In this document: positions 7,962 through 16,262 of the stretch, piece by piece | How the letters are laid out: every line of letters begins with the position of its first letter | Position numbering within the stretch: position 1 is the first letter of the stretch | NCBI GenBank assembly: GCA_022615965.1 | Contig: JAKEGG010000057.1 | Coordinates: forward strand, 1 to 37,059 | Source: Fusobacteriota bacterium | Lineage (GTDB): Bacteria > Bacillota > TC1 | Direction of reading: 5' to 3' | DNA: 37,059 nucleotides | The notes under the pieces: generated by a model | What the model saw: the letters and a program-made list of their open reading frames with translations, nothing else | Told to the model about the DNA's origin: nothing | Databases searched by the model: none | Translations under genes and position numbers: made by a program

Positions 7962-8930
7962 TTATATTTTTATTAACAAAGATCCCCAGGTGAATCCACC
8001 GCCAAAACCTAATAAAATTATTAAATCACCAGGTTTCAGAAGACCTTTTTGTCTAACCTCACTTAAAGCTATGGCCACACTGCCAGCAGATGTATTGCCA
8101 TACCTGTCAACATTTAAATAAAACTTATCTTGTAAATTCTTGTTTTTGCCTATTGCATAATCGATAAGTCTGTAGTTAGCCTGATGTGGTATGATCATTT
8201 TAACATCCTCATAGCCATAACCAGTATCCTTCAAAACCTCATCTATTGCCTGACCTACCACCTGAGTGGAAAACTTAAAGACCTCTCGCCCTTCCATGGC
8301 AAGTTTATTAGTTGAACCTTCAGCTTTTTCCACAAAAGGATTTTCTACCGGCAAAGCCTCAAGAACCAAACTTAGCTTGCTATCATCTTTGGCACCAAGA
8401 TAACTTTTTATTATTCCCGGCTCCTGGCTAGCTGCTAATACCACAGCCCCAGCTCCATCACCAAAAAGAACAGCTGTAGATCTGTCACTAAAGTCCAGAG
8501 CCTTAGACATAACTTCTCCACCAATAACTAAAGCATTTCTAACGCTGCCATTTTCTATAAACTGACTAGCCACAGTCAAGGCGTACATAAAGCCTGAGCA
8601 AGCTGCTCCAATATCAAAAGCAAAAGCCTTTTCTGCACCGATGTTTTTTTTGACGATACAAGCAGTTGAAGGCATATACATATCTGGTGTCATAGTAGCA
8701 AATACTATCATATCCAGCTCATCTGCTTTTAAACCACTTTCATCTAAAGCCATCTCTGCTGCCTTGGTTCCTAAATCAGAAGTATTTTCCCCTTTAGAAA
8801 AAAACCTGGATTTAATTCCTGTTCTGGAACTTATCCATTCATCATTGGTATCCAAAAAGCTTTCAAAAAACTCATTTTTTACCATGTTGTCCGGAACATA
8901 AAATCCTGCTCCAATAATCTTACTGTACAT
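7962..8930 (-). CDS. fabH: 3-oxoacyl-[acyl-carrier-protein] synthase III (FabH)
   Basis: The 322-residue thiolase-fold enzyme starts fatty acid synthesis by condensing an acyl-CoA primer with malonyl-ACP. The catalytic triad is visible: C111 in GAACSGFMYAL, His in MIIPHQANYRLID and Asn in DRYGNTSAGSVA. The C-terminus LLGFGGGFTWGSLLIKI is characteristic. Whether it prefers acetyl-CoA or branched primers cannot be told from motifs. The ATG is preceded by AAGAAGGAACC. It lies between accA and acpP, as in many clostridial and lactic-acid fab clusters. Confidence 0.95.
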   Translation of the reverse strand: MYSKIIGAGFYVPDNMVKNEFFESFLDTNDEWISSRTGIKSRFFSKGENTSDLGTKAAEMALDESGLKADELDMIVFATMTPDMYMPSTACIVKKNIGAEKAFAFDIGAACSGFMYALTVASQFIENGSVRNALVIGGEVMSKALDFSDRSTAVLFGDGAGAVVLAASQEPGIIKSYLGAKDDSKLSLVLEALPVENPFVEKAEGSTNKLAMEGREVFKFSTQVVGQAIDEVLKDTGYGYEDVKMIIPHQANYRLIDYAIGKNKNLQDKFYLNVDRYGNTSAGSVAIALSEVRQKGLLKPGDLIILLGFGGGFTWGSLLIKI

Positions 8931-8947
8931 TGGTTCCTTCTTTCTAT

Positions 8948-9907
8948 CTATTCTACTATTTTAAATTCCCCAAAAGCTCTGAATCTTTCATACCTTTTAT
9001 TTACTAATTCTGACTTATTTAGCTTTGTCAGGGATTCAAGCTCACTTAAGATAATTTCCTTGACACTTGTAGAAACTTTCTTGAAATCTTTATGAGCTCC
9101 ACCTACAGGTTCTTTTATTATACCATCAATGATCTTTAAGTCAGCTAAATCTTCAGCAGTAATTTTCATAACATCTGCTGCTTCCTGTGCTCTTGAGCCA
9201 TCCTTCCATAGTATGCTGGCAAAGCCCTCAGGTGAAAGAACTCCATAGATACTGTTTTCCAGCATATATATCTTATCAGAAACAGCAACTGCCAAAGCAC
9301 CACCACTGCCTCCTTCACCAATTATAAAGCTGATTACCGGAACCTTCAAGCCAGCCATTTCCATCAGATTTCTGGCTATAGCTTCTCCCTGTCCTCTTTC
9401 CTCAGCTGATACACCACAAAAAGCGCCAGGAGTGTCAATAAAGGTGATAATTGGTCTGTTGAACTTCTCAGCCTGTTTCATCAACCTTAAAGCCTTACGA
9501 TAGCCTTCTGGAGCAGGCATCCCAAAATTCCTGTAAATATTGTCCTTGGTATTCATGCCTTTTTGCTCACCTATCACCGTTACTTTAAAATCATCTATTC
9601 TGGCAATACCACCAACAATAGCTTTGTCATCACCAAAATAACGGTCACCATGTAATTCAACAAAATCTTCAAATATTTCCTGGATATATTCCAAAGCAGT
9701 AGGTCTTTTTTTCTCTCTGGAAGTCAACACTCTGTCCCAAGGAGTCATCTCCTTAACAATTAGGTCTTCTATTTCCTTGATCTTATCATTCAGCTCTTCT
9801 ATCTGCTCCTGGAAATCTATACCTTCATTTTCTTCAATCAGCTTAAGTTCACTGATTTTCAGATTAAGTTCTTCTATTTTTTGTTCTTTTTCTCTTATAG
9901 TCATCAT
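8948..9907 (-). CDS. accA: Acetyl-CoA carboxylase carboxyltransferase subunit alpha
   Basis: The 319-residue subunit pairs with AccD to move the carboxyl group from carboxybiotin to acetyl-CoA, giving malonyl-CoA. The N-terminal 50 residues are a charged coiled coil ([16 protein letters not shown]). The crotonase-like core has ARHPxR-equivalent ...[22 protein letters not shown]-type [27 protein letters not shown] and [11 protein letters not shown]. The start has tandem ATGs (9907 and 9904), both in frame; GGAGG lies inside the end of accD, so the two are coupled. Length and order are normal; accD and accA are separate here, not fused. Confidence 0.95.
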   Translation of the reverse strand: MMTIREKEQKIEELNLKISELKLIEENEGIDFQEQIEELNDKIKEIEDLIVKEMTPWDRVLTSREKKRPTALEYIQEIFEDFVELHGDRYFGDDKAIVGGIARIDDFKVTVIGEQKGMNTKDNIYRNFGMPAPEGYRKALRLMKQAEKFNRPIITFIDTPGAFCGVSAEERGQGEAIARNLMEMAGLKVPVISFIIGEGGSGGALAVAVSDKIYMLENSIYGVLSPEGFASILWKDGSRAQEAADVMKITAEDLADLKIIDGIIKEPVGGAHKDFKKVSTSVKEIILSELESLTKLNKSELVNKRYERFRAFGEFKIVE

Positions 9908-9909
9908 TT

Positions 9910-10794
9910 CTACTGTACCTCCTGATGAAGGGATAGGATCCTGGCCAGGAGTTCCTTTAACTCTTCTCTAGGGGCAATGGCATCAATAAAGCCATGCTCC
10001 AATAAAAACTCTACTGTCTGAAACTCATCTGGCAGCTTTTGCTTGATGGTCTGCTCGATCACTCTTTTACCAGCAAAGCCGATCAAAGCTCCCTTTTCAC
10101 CAATAATAATGTCTCCAAGCATGGCAAAGCTGGCTGTTACCCCTCCAGTAGTCGGATCAGTGATAACCGTAATATAAAGACCACCATTATCAGAAAATCT
10201 CTTTAGAGCACTACTGGTTTTAGCCATCTGCATCAAAGACATTATACCTTCCTGCATCCTGGCTCCTCCTGAAGCAGTAAAGATAACCAACGGCAACTTT
10301 TCTGCATCTGCCATTTCAATCGCTCTGGTTATTTTTTCTCCTACAACACTACCCATACTGCCCATCATAAAAGTACTATCCATTACTCCGATCACTACTT
10401 TATGACCTTCAATACTACAAGTACCTGTAACCACACCATCATAATTGCCACTTTTTTCCTGATAACTGGCAATTTTCTTTTCATATTCAGGATAGTCCAA
10501 GGTATTAACAGAAACCATAGTCCTGTCGATTTCTTCAAAACTGCCTTCATCAGCAATTTCCTGAAGTCTTTCTCTGGCGTTGATCCTAAAATGGTGGCCA
10601 CAAGCAGTGCAGCAGTACATATTTTCTGCTAAAGCCTCTTTATATAGCTTTTCACTACAAGAAGGGCATTTGATCAACAGATCATCAGGTATTGAAGGAA
10701 CAGCTTTTTCCTCTCCCTCTAATTTCCCAGCTTCATTTTTCTTAGTCAACTCGATATATTTATAGTTTTTTCTAAATAATTCTCCTATTGGCAT
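9910..10794 (-). CDS. accD: Acetyl-CoA carboxylase carboxyltransferase subunit beta
   Basis: The 294-residue subunit carries the zinc ribbon of the carboxyltransferase: CxxC pairs at 43/46 and 62/65 (KCPSCSEKL and CCTACGHHF). The crotonase core follows, with [21 protein letters not shown] and [17 protein letters not shown]. The ribbon is known in E. coli to bind nucleic acid and autoregulate; whether that applies here is unknown. The ATG is 1 nt after the accC stop, with GGAGG within the last accC codons. It forms the a2b2 enzyme with AccA. Confidence 0.95.
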   Translation of the reverse strand: MPIGELFRKNYKYIELTKKNEAGKLEGEEKAVPSIPDDLLIKCPSCSEKLYKEALAENMYCCTACGHHFRINARERLQEIADEGSFEEIDRTMVSVNTLDYPEYEKKIASYQEKSGNYDGVVTGTCSIEGHKVVIGVMDSTFMMGSMGSVVGEKITRAIEMADAEKLPLVIFTASGGARMQEGIMSLMQMAKTSSALKRFSDNGGLYITVITDPTTGGVTASFAMLGDIIIGEKGALIGFAGKRVIEQTIKQKLPDEFQTVEFLLEHGFIDAIAPREELKELLARILSLHQEVQ

Positions 10795-10795
10795 C

Positions 10796-12136
10796 TTATT
10801 CCTCCATTGACTTCTCTATGAAACTGGTATTGAATTTGCCAGCCTGATAGTCAGCATTACCCATGATTCTAAACTGATAATTGATATTAGTATCGATTCC
10901 CTGGATAATGAATTCCCCTAAAGCCCTTTGCATCTTGTTGATAGCTTCCTCTCTGTTTTTACCATGAACTATGAGCTTACACAACATAGAATCATAGTAT
11001 GGTGGTACAAAATAATCTGTATAGACAGCAGCGTCAACTCTGACTCCATTACCCCCTGGGAAAAACACTCTGGTGATCAAACCTGGACTTGATCTAAAAC
11101 CTTCCTCAGGTTTTTCAGCATTTATTCGGCATTCAATAGCATGACCTGTAAAGACCACATCATCTTGTTTGATACTTAACTTTTCACCTGCAGCTACTTT
11201 TATCTGTTCCTTGATCAGATCCACCCCTGTTACCATTTCAGTTACTGGGTGCTCCACCTGAATCCTGGTATTCATCTCTATAAAGTAGTGTTTACCATAC
11301 TTGTCTACCAGAAACTCAACTGTACCTGCACTAAAATAGTTAACCGCCTTGGCAGCTTTAATAGCATCCTTATAGATAGCTACCTTTACATCAAAATCAA
11401 GAAGAGCCGGTGATTCTTCAACCATCTTCTGATGCTTTCTTTGGATAGAACAGTCTCTTTCCCCTAGATGAACAATATTTCCAGCTTTATCTCCAATGAT
11501 CTGAACCTCGATATGCCTTGGCTCTTCAATGAATTTTTCCAGATATATTCTATCATCCTTAAAGGCTATTTCCGCTTCGCTTTTAGCCTGGTTATAGGCA
11601 TTTTCCAATTCAGCTTCGTTGAAGGCAATTCTCATTCCTCTGCCTCCACCGCCTCCAGAAGCCTTGACCATTACTGGATAGCCTACCTTTGTTCCTAATT
11701 CCTTGGCATGTTCCAGGCTTTTTAGTATTCCATCTGAGCCTGGTGAAACAGAAACTCCTGCCGCCACCATTATCTCTTTAGCCTTGGCTTTATTCCCCAT
11801 ATTCTCGATCATTTCTGAGGTAGGACCAATAAAGTTGATGTTACACTTTTCACATATTTTAGCAAAATTGGCATTTTCAGATAAAAAGCCATAGCCTGGG
11901 TGAATTGCTTCAGCACCAGTCATGATTGTTGCATTTAAAATATTGGGAATGTTCAGGTAACTGTCCTTTGGAGCAGGCTTGCCAATACAAACAGCTTCAT
12001 CAGCAAGCTCCTTGTGTAAGGCATCCTTATCTCCTGTGGAGTAAACAGCTACTGTTTTAATACCCATTTCTCTACAAGCCCTGATTATTCTAACAGCAAT
12101 TTCTCCTCTGTTAGCTATTAATATTTTCTTAAACAT
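10796..12136 (-). CDS. accC: Acetyl-CoA carboxylase, biotin carboxylase subunit
   Basis: The 446-residue ATP-grasp enzyme carboxylates the biotin on AccB using ATP and bicarbonate. Seen are the N-terminal domain FKKILIANRGEIAVRIIRACREMG, the glycine-rich ATP loop KASGGGGGRGMRI, the bicarbonate/biotin-binding stretch RHIEVQIIGDKAGNIVHLGERDCSIQRKHQK and the MNTRIQVEHPVTE catalytic segment. Length is normal for a separate AccC. Its ATG shares one base with the accB stop (TAATG), a classical coupled overlap that keeps the two subunits in balance. Confidence 0.96.
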   Translation of the reverse strand: MFKKILIANRGEIAVRIIRACREMGIKTVAVYSTGDKDALHKELADEAVCIGKPAPKDSYLNIPNILNATIMTGAEAIHPGYGFLSENANFAKICEKCNINFIGPTSEMIENMGNKAKAKEIMVAAGVSVSPGSDGILKSLEHAKELGTKVGYPVMVKASGGGGGRGMRIAFNEAELENAYNQAKSEAEIAFKDDRIYLEKFIEEPRHIEVQIIGDKAGNIVHLGERDCSIQRKHQKMVEESPALLDFDVKVAIYKDAIKAAKAVNYFSAGTVEFLVDKYGKHYFIEMNTRIQVEHPVTEMVTGVDLIKEQIKVAAGEKLSIKQDDVVFTGHAIECRINAEKPEEGFRSSPGLITRVFFPGGNGVRVDAAVYTDYFVPPYYDSMLCKLIVHGKNREEAINKMQRALGEFIIQGIDTNINYQFRIMGNADYQAGKFNTSFIEKSMEE

Positions 12137-12636
12137 TATTTTATTCTCACCTTAAATAGTTTTTGGCCATATTCAACCATCTCTTCATTTTTAACTAAGA
12201 TTTTTGCAATTTCTCCTTCAACCTCAGATTCTATCTCGTTCATAAGTTTCATTGCTTCCAGAATACAAACCACCTGTCCCTTTTTTACCTCAGAACCTAT
12301 TTTTACATAAGCATCAGTATTAGGACTTGAAGATTCATAGAAGGTTCCTACTATTGGAGAAGTAATGTAGCTATAGCCTGTTTCATCTTCTGTTGATTCT
12401 GCTACAGGCTCTTCAACTGTTACTATTGGTGCTGGACTAACTGTTGCCACCTGGGAAGGTGTGGCCACTACAGGGACTGCTGGTGCTGCTGGTACCACAG
12501 TATTTTGCACTTCCTGCACCATCACCTTGCTTTCTTTGGATAGCTTGATTCTTGTTCCATCCTCATCGATCACTACCTTGGTTATTGTTGATTGATCCAG
12601 CTTGTCTATTAGTTTTAAAATATCTTCGATTTTCAT
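12136..12636 (-). CDS. accB: Biotin carboxyl carrier protein of acetyl-CoA carboxylase
   Basis: The 166-residue protein has three parts: an N-terminal helix (1-40), a Pro/Ala/Val-rich flexible linker (about 48-82), and a C-terminal biotinyl domain. The biotinylated lysine is K130 in EAMKLMNE. The upstream hallmark [14 protein letters not shown] is the 'thumb' region of bacterial BCCP. The biotin ligase and the biotin transporter that would supply it are encoded just upstream in the same operon. It overlaps accC by one base and begins 5 nt after bioY. Confidence 0.95.
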   Translation of the reverse strand: MKIEDILKLIDKLDQSTITKVVIDEDGTRIKLSKESKVMVQEVQNTVVPAAPAVPVVATPSQVATVSPAPIVTVEEPVAESTEDETGYSYITSPIVGTFYESSSPNTDAYVKIGSEVKKGQVVCILEAMKLMNEIESEVEGEIAKILVKNEEMVEYGQKLFKVRIK

Positions 12637-12641
12637 CTTTT

Positions 12642-13205
12642 TTACTCCTTGTCTTTTAATTGTCTATTAAATAGGGCATTGTTGATAATGACTCCTAGTA
12701 TTCCTGCAATAATTCCTTTAACCAGATCAGGGATCAGAAAGGGTAGCATCGCTACTGAAATCGTCCCAAAAATCGTAAAGGGTTTGCCTAAAACATTATT
12801 CATGATCAGATAAAAGTATATGAGTCCAGGTAGGTAAACAATTAATGCTCCGATAATCGTGCTTAAAATACCTTTTAGATACTTATTGGCAATTTTAAGT
12901 TTTTCATATAATAAGCCACTGATAAAGGCTGCCAGAATAAAGCCTAAAATAAAGCCAAAGGTTGGAGCTAGTACATAGCCAGGTCCTCCTCCTCCTGAAA
13001 ATACAGGCAGACCTATCAGACCAATAATCGTATAGATCAACATAGCAATTGCTCCGTCTCTTTTACCAAGTACGATACCTGCCATTAAAGCAATAAGGGT
13101 CTGTAAGGTAAAAGGCACTGGTCCTAAAGTGATTTTCACGAATACTGAGACAATCATTAAAGCAGTAAATATGCCTATGCTAACCAGTCTTTTAGTTGAT
13201 ATCAT
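12642..13205 (-). CDS. bioY: Biotin transporter BioY (ECF substrate-binding component)
   Basis: The 187-residue polytopic membrane protein has about six hydrophobic helices and the BioY family signatures [16 protein letters not shown] near 28-43 and [19 protein letters not shown] near 72-90. BioY is the biotin-binding S component of energy-coupling-factor transporters. No EcfA or EcfT gene is in the window, so it probably uses a shared ECF module or works alone. The start has AAAGGAG 6 nt upstream. Its place before accB in one operon links biotin import to its main consumer. No biotin-synthesis genes are nearby. Confidence 0.93.
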   Translation of the reverse strand: MISTKRLVSIGIFTALMIVSVFVKITLGPVPFTLQTLIALMAGIVLGKRDGAIAMLIYTIIGLIGLPVFSGGGGPGYVLAPTFGFILGFILAAFISGLLYEKLKIANKYLKGILSTIIGALIVYLPGLIYFYLIMNNVLGKPFTIFGTISVAMLPFLIPDLVKGIIAGILGVIINNALFNRQLKDKE

Positions 13206-13284
13206 TAATTTCTCCTTTCAAAGCAAAAAGAGAACCATCAAAATAAACATCATAATATTAAATATAATAATCAATAATAACGAT

Positions 13285-13872
13285 TTAAGTAATGATTTTA
13301 TGCTTTTTGAATTCTATTTCTATTTCTTCTATAGTTTTGCTTTTTAATTCTATTAATTTATTAATAATCTGTTGCTCTAGCTTCTTTTTATTTATCAGCT
13401 TTTTGCTTTCAATGAACATTGAAGTTCCTTTGATATCCTTAAAATCACCTCTTTCATAATATAAATTTAAACCTATGCCTACTATGACACCTTTGACCTT
13501 TTCCCCAGCAATAACTGATTCAGTTAAAATACCAGCTATTTTTCTATCAGCTACATAGATATCATTAGGTAGTTTTATATAGCCCTTTATCCCATACTCT
13601 GCCAACAGGTTAACTAAAAAAGCTGCAACCCAGTGATTGATATATGGCAGCAGTTCTAGACCAGGGTAGAACAAATATGAAAGATATAGGCCTTTATCGG
13701 CTTCTGATAGCCATTTTCTGGCAAACTGGCCACGGCCCTTAATTTGCTCCTTGGCTATCAGAAATATTTCATTTTGAGAAGAAAAATCCTGGGCAAGCAA
13801 TTCTTTTAGATAATCATTGCTAGAGCCCACTTTTTCTTTATATATTATAGCATATTTTCTATTTTTCAACAT
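13285..13872 (-). CDS. birA: Minimal biotin--[acetyl-CoA-carboxylase] ligase
   Basis: The 195-residue protein is the catalytic core of a biotin protein ligase. Seen are [10 protein letters not shown], the biotinyl-AMP loop [29 protein letters not shown] (usually KWPND) and [12 protein letters not shown]. It lacks the N-terminal winged-helix domain of regulatory BirA. It also stops at a lysine-rich tail (about 158-195) without the C-terminal SH3-like domain, so it is shorter than the usual non-regulatory ligase of about 235 residues. I saw no continuation of that domain in other frames of the 79-bp gap before bioY. The start overlaps the lipA end by 14 nt and has no clear ribosome site, suggesting coupling. 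LplA/LipB-like ligases share this fold, but the KxPND...KIAGIL motif favours biotin. Confidence 0.85.
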   Translation of the reverse strand: MLKNRKYAIIYKEKVGSSNDYLKELLAQDFSSQNEIFLIAKEQIKGRGQFARKWLSEADKGLYLSYLFYPGLELLPYINHWVAAFLVNLLAEYGIKGYIKLPNDIYVADRKIAGILTESVIAGEKVKGVIVGIGLNLYYERGDFKDIKGTSMFIESKKLINKKKLEQQIINKLIELKSKTIEEIEIEFKKHKIIT

Positions 13873-14725
13873 CTAATAAAATTTTTGTTTGTTCAGCATT
13901 ATAGGAGCTTCTGACAAAAGGACCCGATGCCACATGTTTAAAACCTAATTCATAAGCTACTTTTTCATAATCTTTAAAGATATCAGGATGAACATACTCA
14001 ATAACTGGATGATGCTTTTTAGAAGGTTGGAGATACTGTCCTACTGTTAAGAAATCACAATCCACCTCTCTTAGATCACCAAATAGTCTGACAACTTCTT
14101 CTTCTTTTTCCCCAAGACCAACCATGATACCTGACTTAGTAAAAATCTTCGGATTAAGCTTCTTGACATTGGCCAGAACCTCTAAAGATTGTTGATAATC
14201 TGCCATAGGTCTAACATCCTTATAAAGTCTTGGCACTGTTTCTACATTGTGGTTGATGATTTCAGGGGCAGCTGCAACGATCTTAGCCAAAGCCTCAATA
14301 TTGCCTCTTAAATCAGGGATCAGCACCTCAATTGAAGTACCCTTGTTATATTCCCTAACCTTTTCAATACATTTAACAAACTGGTCAGCTCCACCATCTT
14401 CCAGATCATCTCTGGTAACTGAAGTAATGACTACATGTCTTAACTTAAGCTCCTTGGTAGCCTTGGCTAGATTTTCAGGCTCCATTGGATCCACAGCTCC
14501 TGGCTTGCCCTTGACCACGTCACAAAATCTACAATTTCTGGTACAAATACTACCCAATATCATAAAGGTTGCTGTACCCTTATTAAAACACTCCATTCTA
14601 TTAGGACAAGTAGCTTCTTCGCAAACTGTATGCAGAGATAAACCCTTTAAAAGCCTTTCTACTTTATTGATATGCTTAGGGTCCTGAAACTTTATCTTTA
14701 ACCATTCAGGTTTTCTGTTTTCCAT
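13859..14725 (-). CDS. lipA: Lipoyl synthase
   Basis: The 288-residue radical-SAM enzyme inserts two sulfur atoms into protein-bound octanoyl groups. Both iron-sulfur motifs are intact: the auxiliary cluster C35-x4-C40-x5-C46 and the SAM cluster C61-x3-C65-x2-C68. The conserved stretches [34 protein letters not shown] and the C-terminal serine motif [10 protein letters not shown] are present. Length is normal. It overlaps lipB by 28 nt and birA by 14 nt. A target in this window is GcvH (35224-35595). Confidence 0.96.
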   Translation of the reverse strand: MENRKPEWLKIKFQDPKHINKVERLLKGLSLHTVCEEATCPNRMECFNKGTATFMILGSICTRNCRFCDVVKGKPGAVDPMEPENLAKATKELKLRHVVITSVTRDDLEDGGADQFVKCIEKVREYNKGTSIEVLIPDLRGNIEALAKIVAAAPEIINHNVETVPRLYKDVRPMADYQQSLEVLANVKKLNPKIFTKSGIMVGLGEKEEEVVRLFGDLREVDCDFLTVGQYLQPSKKHHPVIEYVHPDIFKDYEKVAYELGFKHVASGPFVRSSYNAEQTKILLDVEK

Positions 14726-15405
14726 TTATCTATCTCCTTTAACAAAATATCTTTTTCTTCCCATATCAGAGTAGTTTCAAAAACCTCTCCTATAGTTTTC
14801 TTCAACTGATCTTTAACTAGCTCTAAATCAAGCTTTCCTCCCACAAGCTCCTCTAAGGAGGTTACCCCTCTATCTAAAATCCCACAAGGATTGATCAATT
14901 CAAAGTCCTTTAAGTCTGTATTGACATTAAAACCAAAACCATGCATGCTGATGCCTCTTTTTATCGCACAGCCCAGTGCTGTAATCTTATTATTCCCAAC
15001 CCATACCCCTGGATATCGACTATCTCTTACTGCATCTATATTATAGTAGTTTTTCAACAATCTGATGAATATTTCCTCAAGTTTATAGAAAAAATCCTTG
15101 ACTCCCGAGCCATAATCATAAATATTGAAAATAAAGTAGCCAACTATCTGCCCAGGACCATGATAGGTTACATCTCCACCTCGATTTATTTTTTCGACAT
15201 CGATACCCATTTTCTTCAACCACTCTTCGGAAAAAAGCACATTTTGAGTTTTCCCTGAATTACCAATGGTTATAACCTTTTTATGCTCCAGAAGCAGTAG
15301 AATATCCTCAGTTTTTTCAGCACCTCTTAAGGCAACCAGTTCCTTTTGCAAGGTAAAGGTCTCCTTGTAAGGTACACCTTGACCTAAATCAACTATCTTA
15401 GCCAT
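14698..15405 (-). CDS. lipB: Octanoyl-[ACP]:protein octanoyltransferase LipB
   Basis: The 235-residue enzyme moves octanoyl from octanoyl-ACP to lipoyl domains. The motif [12 protein letters not shown] (75-86), the conserved lysine K140 in NKITALG and the catalytic cysteine C174 in [14 protein letters not shown] are present, which identifies LipB rather than LipM or LplA. It is the first gene of the 15-gene operon whose other products make its substrate octanoyl-ACP. The ATG lies behind AAAGGTGAG and an extended -10 promoter. The start agrees with the family N-terminus ([11 protein letters not shown]). Confidence 0.95.
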   Translation of the reverse strand: MAKIVDLGQGVPYKETFTLQKELVALRGAEKTEDILLLLEHKKVITIGNSGKTQNVLFSEEWLKKMGIDVEKINRGGDVTYHGPGQIVGYFIFNIYDYGSGVKDFFYKLEEIFIRLLKNYYNIDAVRDSRYPGVWVGNNKITALGCAIKRGISMHGFGFNVNTDLKDFELINPCGILDRGVTSLEELVGGKLDLELVKDQLKKTIGEVFETTLIWEEKDILLKEIDKWKTENLNG

Positions 15406-15430
15406 AATCTCACCTTTCCTTAACTACCAT

Positions 15431-15459
15431 ATTATAGCAAATTATCAAAGAATTTTAAA
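15431..15459 (-). promoter_or_regulatory. Promoter of the lip-bir-bioY-acc-fab operon
   Basis: On the minus strand, TTTAAA (15459-15454) and TATAAT (15436-15431) are 17 bp apart, with TGC before the -10 (extended -10). It predicts a start near 15424 and a leader of about 20 nt to lipB. All 15 genes downstream are packed without another clear promoter; the 79-bp gap before bioY is AT-rich and could hold a weak one. No FapR or BirA operator was recognised. Confidence 0.6.
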
Positions 15460-15525
15460 TAAATATTCTAGTTATCTAAATTATTGCCAAATGGCACTTA
15501 TGTTTAAAACTTTTTACCCCTATCT

Positions 15526-15556
15526 TGACCTAATAAAGTTAAAAATGTTAAACTTA
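15526..15556 (+). promoter_or_regulatory. Promoter and candidate operator of the iron operon
   Basis: TTGACC (15526-15531) and TTAAAC (15549-15554) are spaced by 17 bp. The -10 region lies within an imperfect inverted repeat AAGTTAAAAATGTTAAACTT at 15537-15556. Such a placement suits autorepression by the DtxR-type protein encoded next, but the repeat is AT-rich and only partly symmetrical. A separate short palindrome TGCCAAATGGCA lies at 15486-15497 in the same divergent region. Confidence 0.45.
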
Positions 15557-15590
15557 GTCTGTAATTGAAATAAAGAAACAAGGGACTAAA

Positions 15591-16244
15591 ATGGAAAAAT
15601 TAAACGTTAAGAACCAAGATATACTAGAAACCATTTATCAGCTAGAAAAGGAAAATGGCAAGGCCAGGCTAACTGATATAGCCGCTTCTTTAGGCTTTTC
15701 TAAATCAAGAACCAATCAGGAAATCAGGAAGCTAGTTGACTTAGGCTTGGTGAGAGAGGATAAGTATGGACCTATCGTCTTAACTAAAATGGGTTTGTTT
15801 GAAGCTGAAAGAGTGGTTTTCACCCATCTGCTGATCATGACCTTTCTCCAAAGACATCTAGGACTTGATAATGAAACTGCAGAGAAGGATGCCTGCTCAA
15901 TAGAGCATGTTATTAGTGAAGAAACTATCAAGGCTATCGTCAGGCATTTAGAGGAAAGCCATGACAATATCGGCGACTTTAATTTGAAGGAAGCTGAGGA
16001 ATATCTGGTTAAGAAAAAGAGATTAAGTGAATTAAAGGTTGGGCAAAAAGCTCAGATACTTAAAATAGATGGTCCTAAGGGAATCAAAAAAAGGTTGATG
16101 GAGTTTGGAGTCATTAAAGGGGAAATCATTGAGCTTGTAGGCACAGCTCCTTTTGGAGATCCCTTGAACTTCAGCCTCAATGATTTTCATCTTTCTTTAA
16201 GGGTAAAGGATGCAGATAATATTATAGTAGAACTACAAGAATAA
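15591..16244 (+). CDS. DtxR-family iron-dependent repressor with C-terminal FeoA domain
   Basis: The 217-residue protein has an N-terminal winged helix (1-65), a dimerisation/metal-binding domain (about 66-140) and a FeoA/SH3-like domain (about 143-217: LKVGQKAQILKIDG...). Metal ligand positions match DtxR numbering well: H79, C102, E105 and H106 in EKDACSIEHV. MntR has a Glu at the Cys position, so iron is more likely than manganese (inferred). At DtxR E83 there is a Met, so the ancillary site differs. Directly upstream of feoB with no separate feoA, it probably represses its own operon when iron is plentiful; the FeoA part may also act on FeoB. AGGG precedes the ATG. Confidence 0.88.
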   Translation: MEKLNVKNQDILETIYQLEKENGKARLTDIAASLGFSKSRTNQEIRKLVDLGLVREDKYGPIVLTKMGLFEAERVVFTHLLIMTFLQRHLGLDNETAEKDACSIEHVISEETIKAIVRHLEESHDNIGDFNLKEAEEYLVKKKRLSELKVGQKAQILKIDGPKGIKKRLMEFGVIKGEIIELVGTAPFGDPLNFSLNDFHLSLRVKDADNIIVELQE

Positions 16245-16262
16245 AGAGTACAGGGGAATATT

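Noticed and set aside
13206-13284. Frameshifted C-terminal domain of birA in the gap before bioY
   Set aside because: The gap is only 79 bp, very AT-rich with stops in the frames I checked, and too short for the missing domain.
15406-15590. Riboswitch or T-box in the divergent lipB/iron-operon region
   Set aside because: The leaders are short (about 20-40 nt) and no conserved riboswitch core was seen; promoters and a candidate operator explain the gap.
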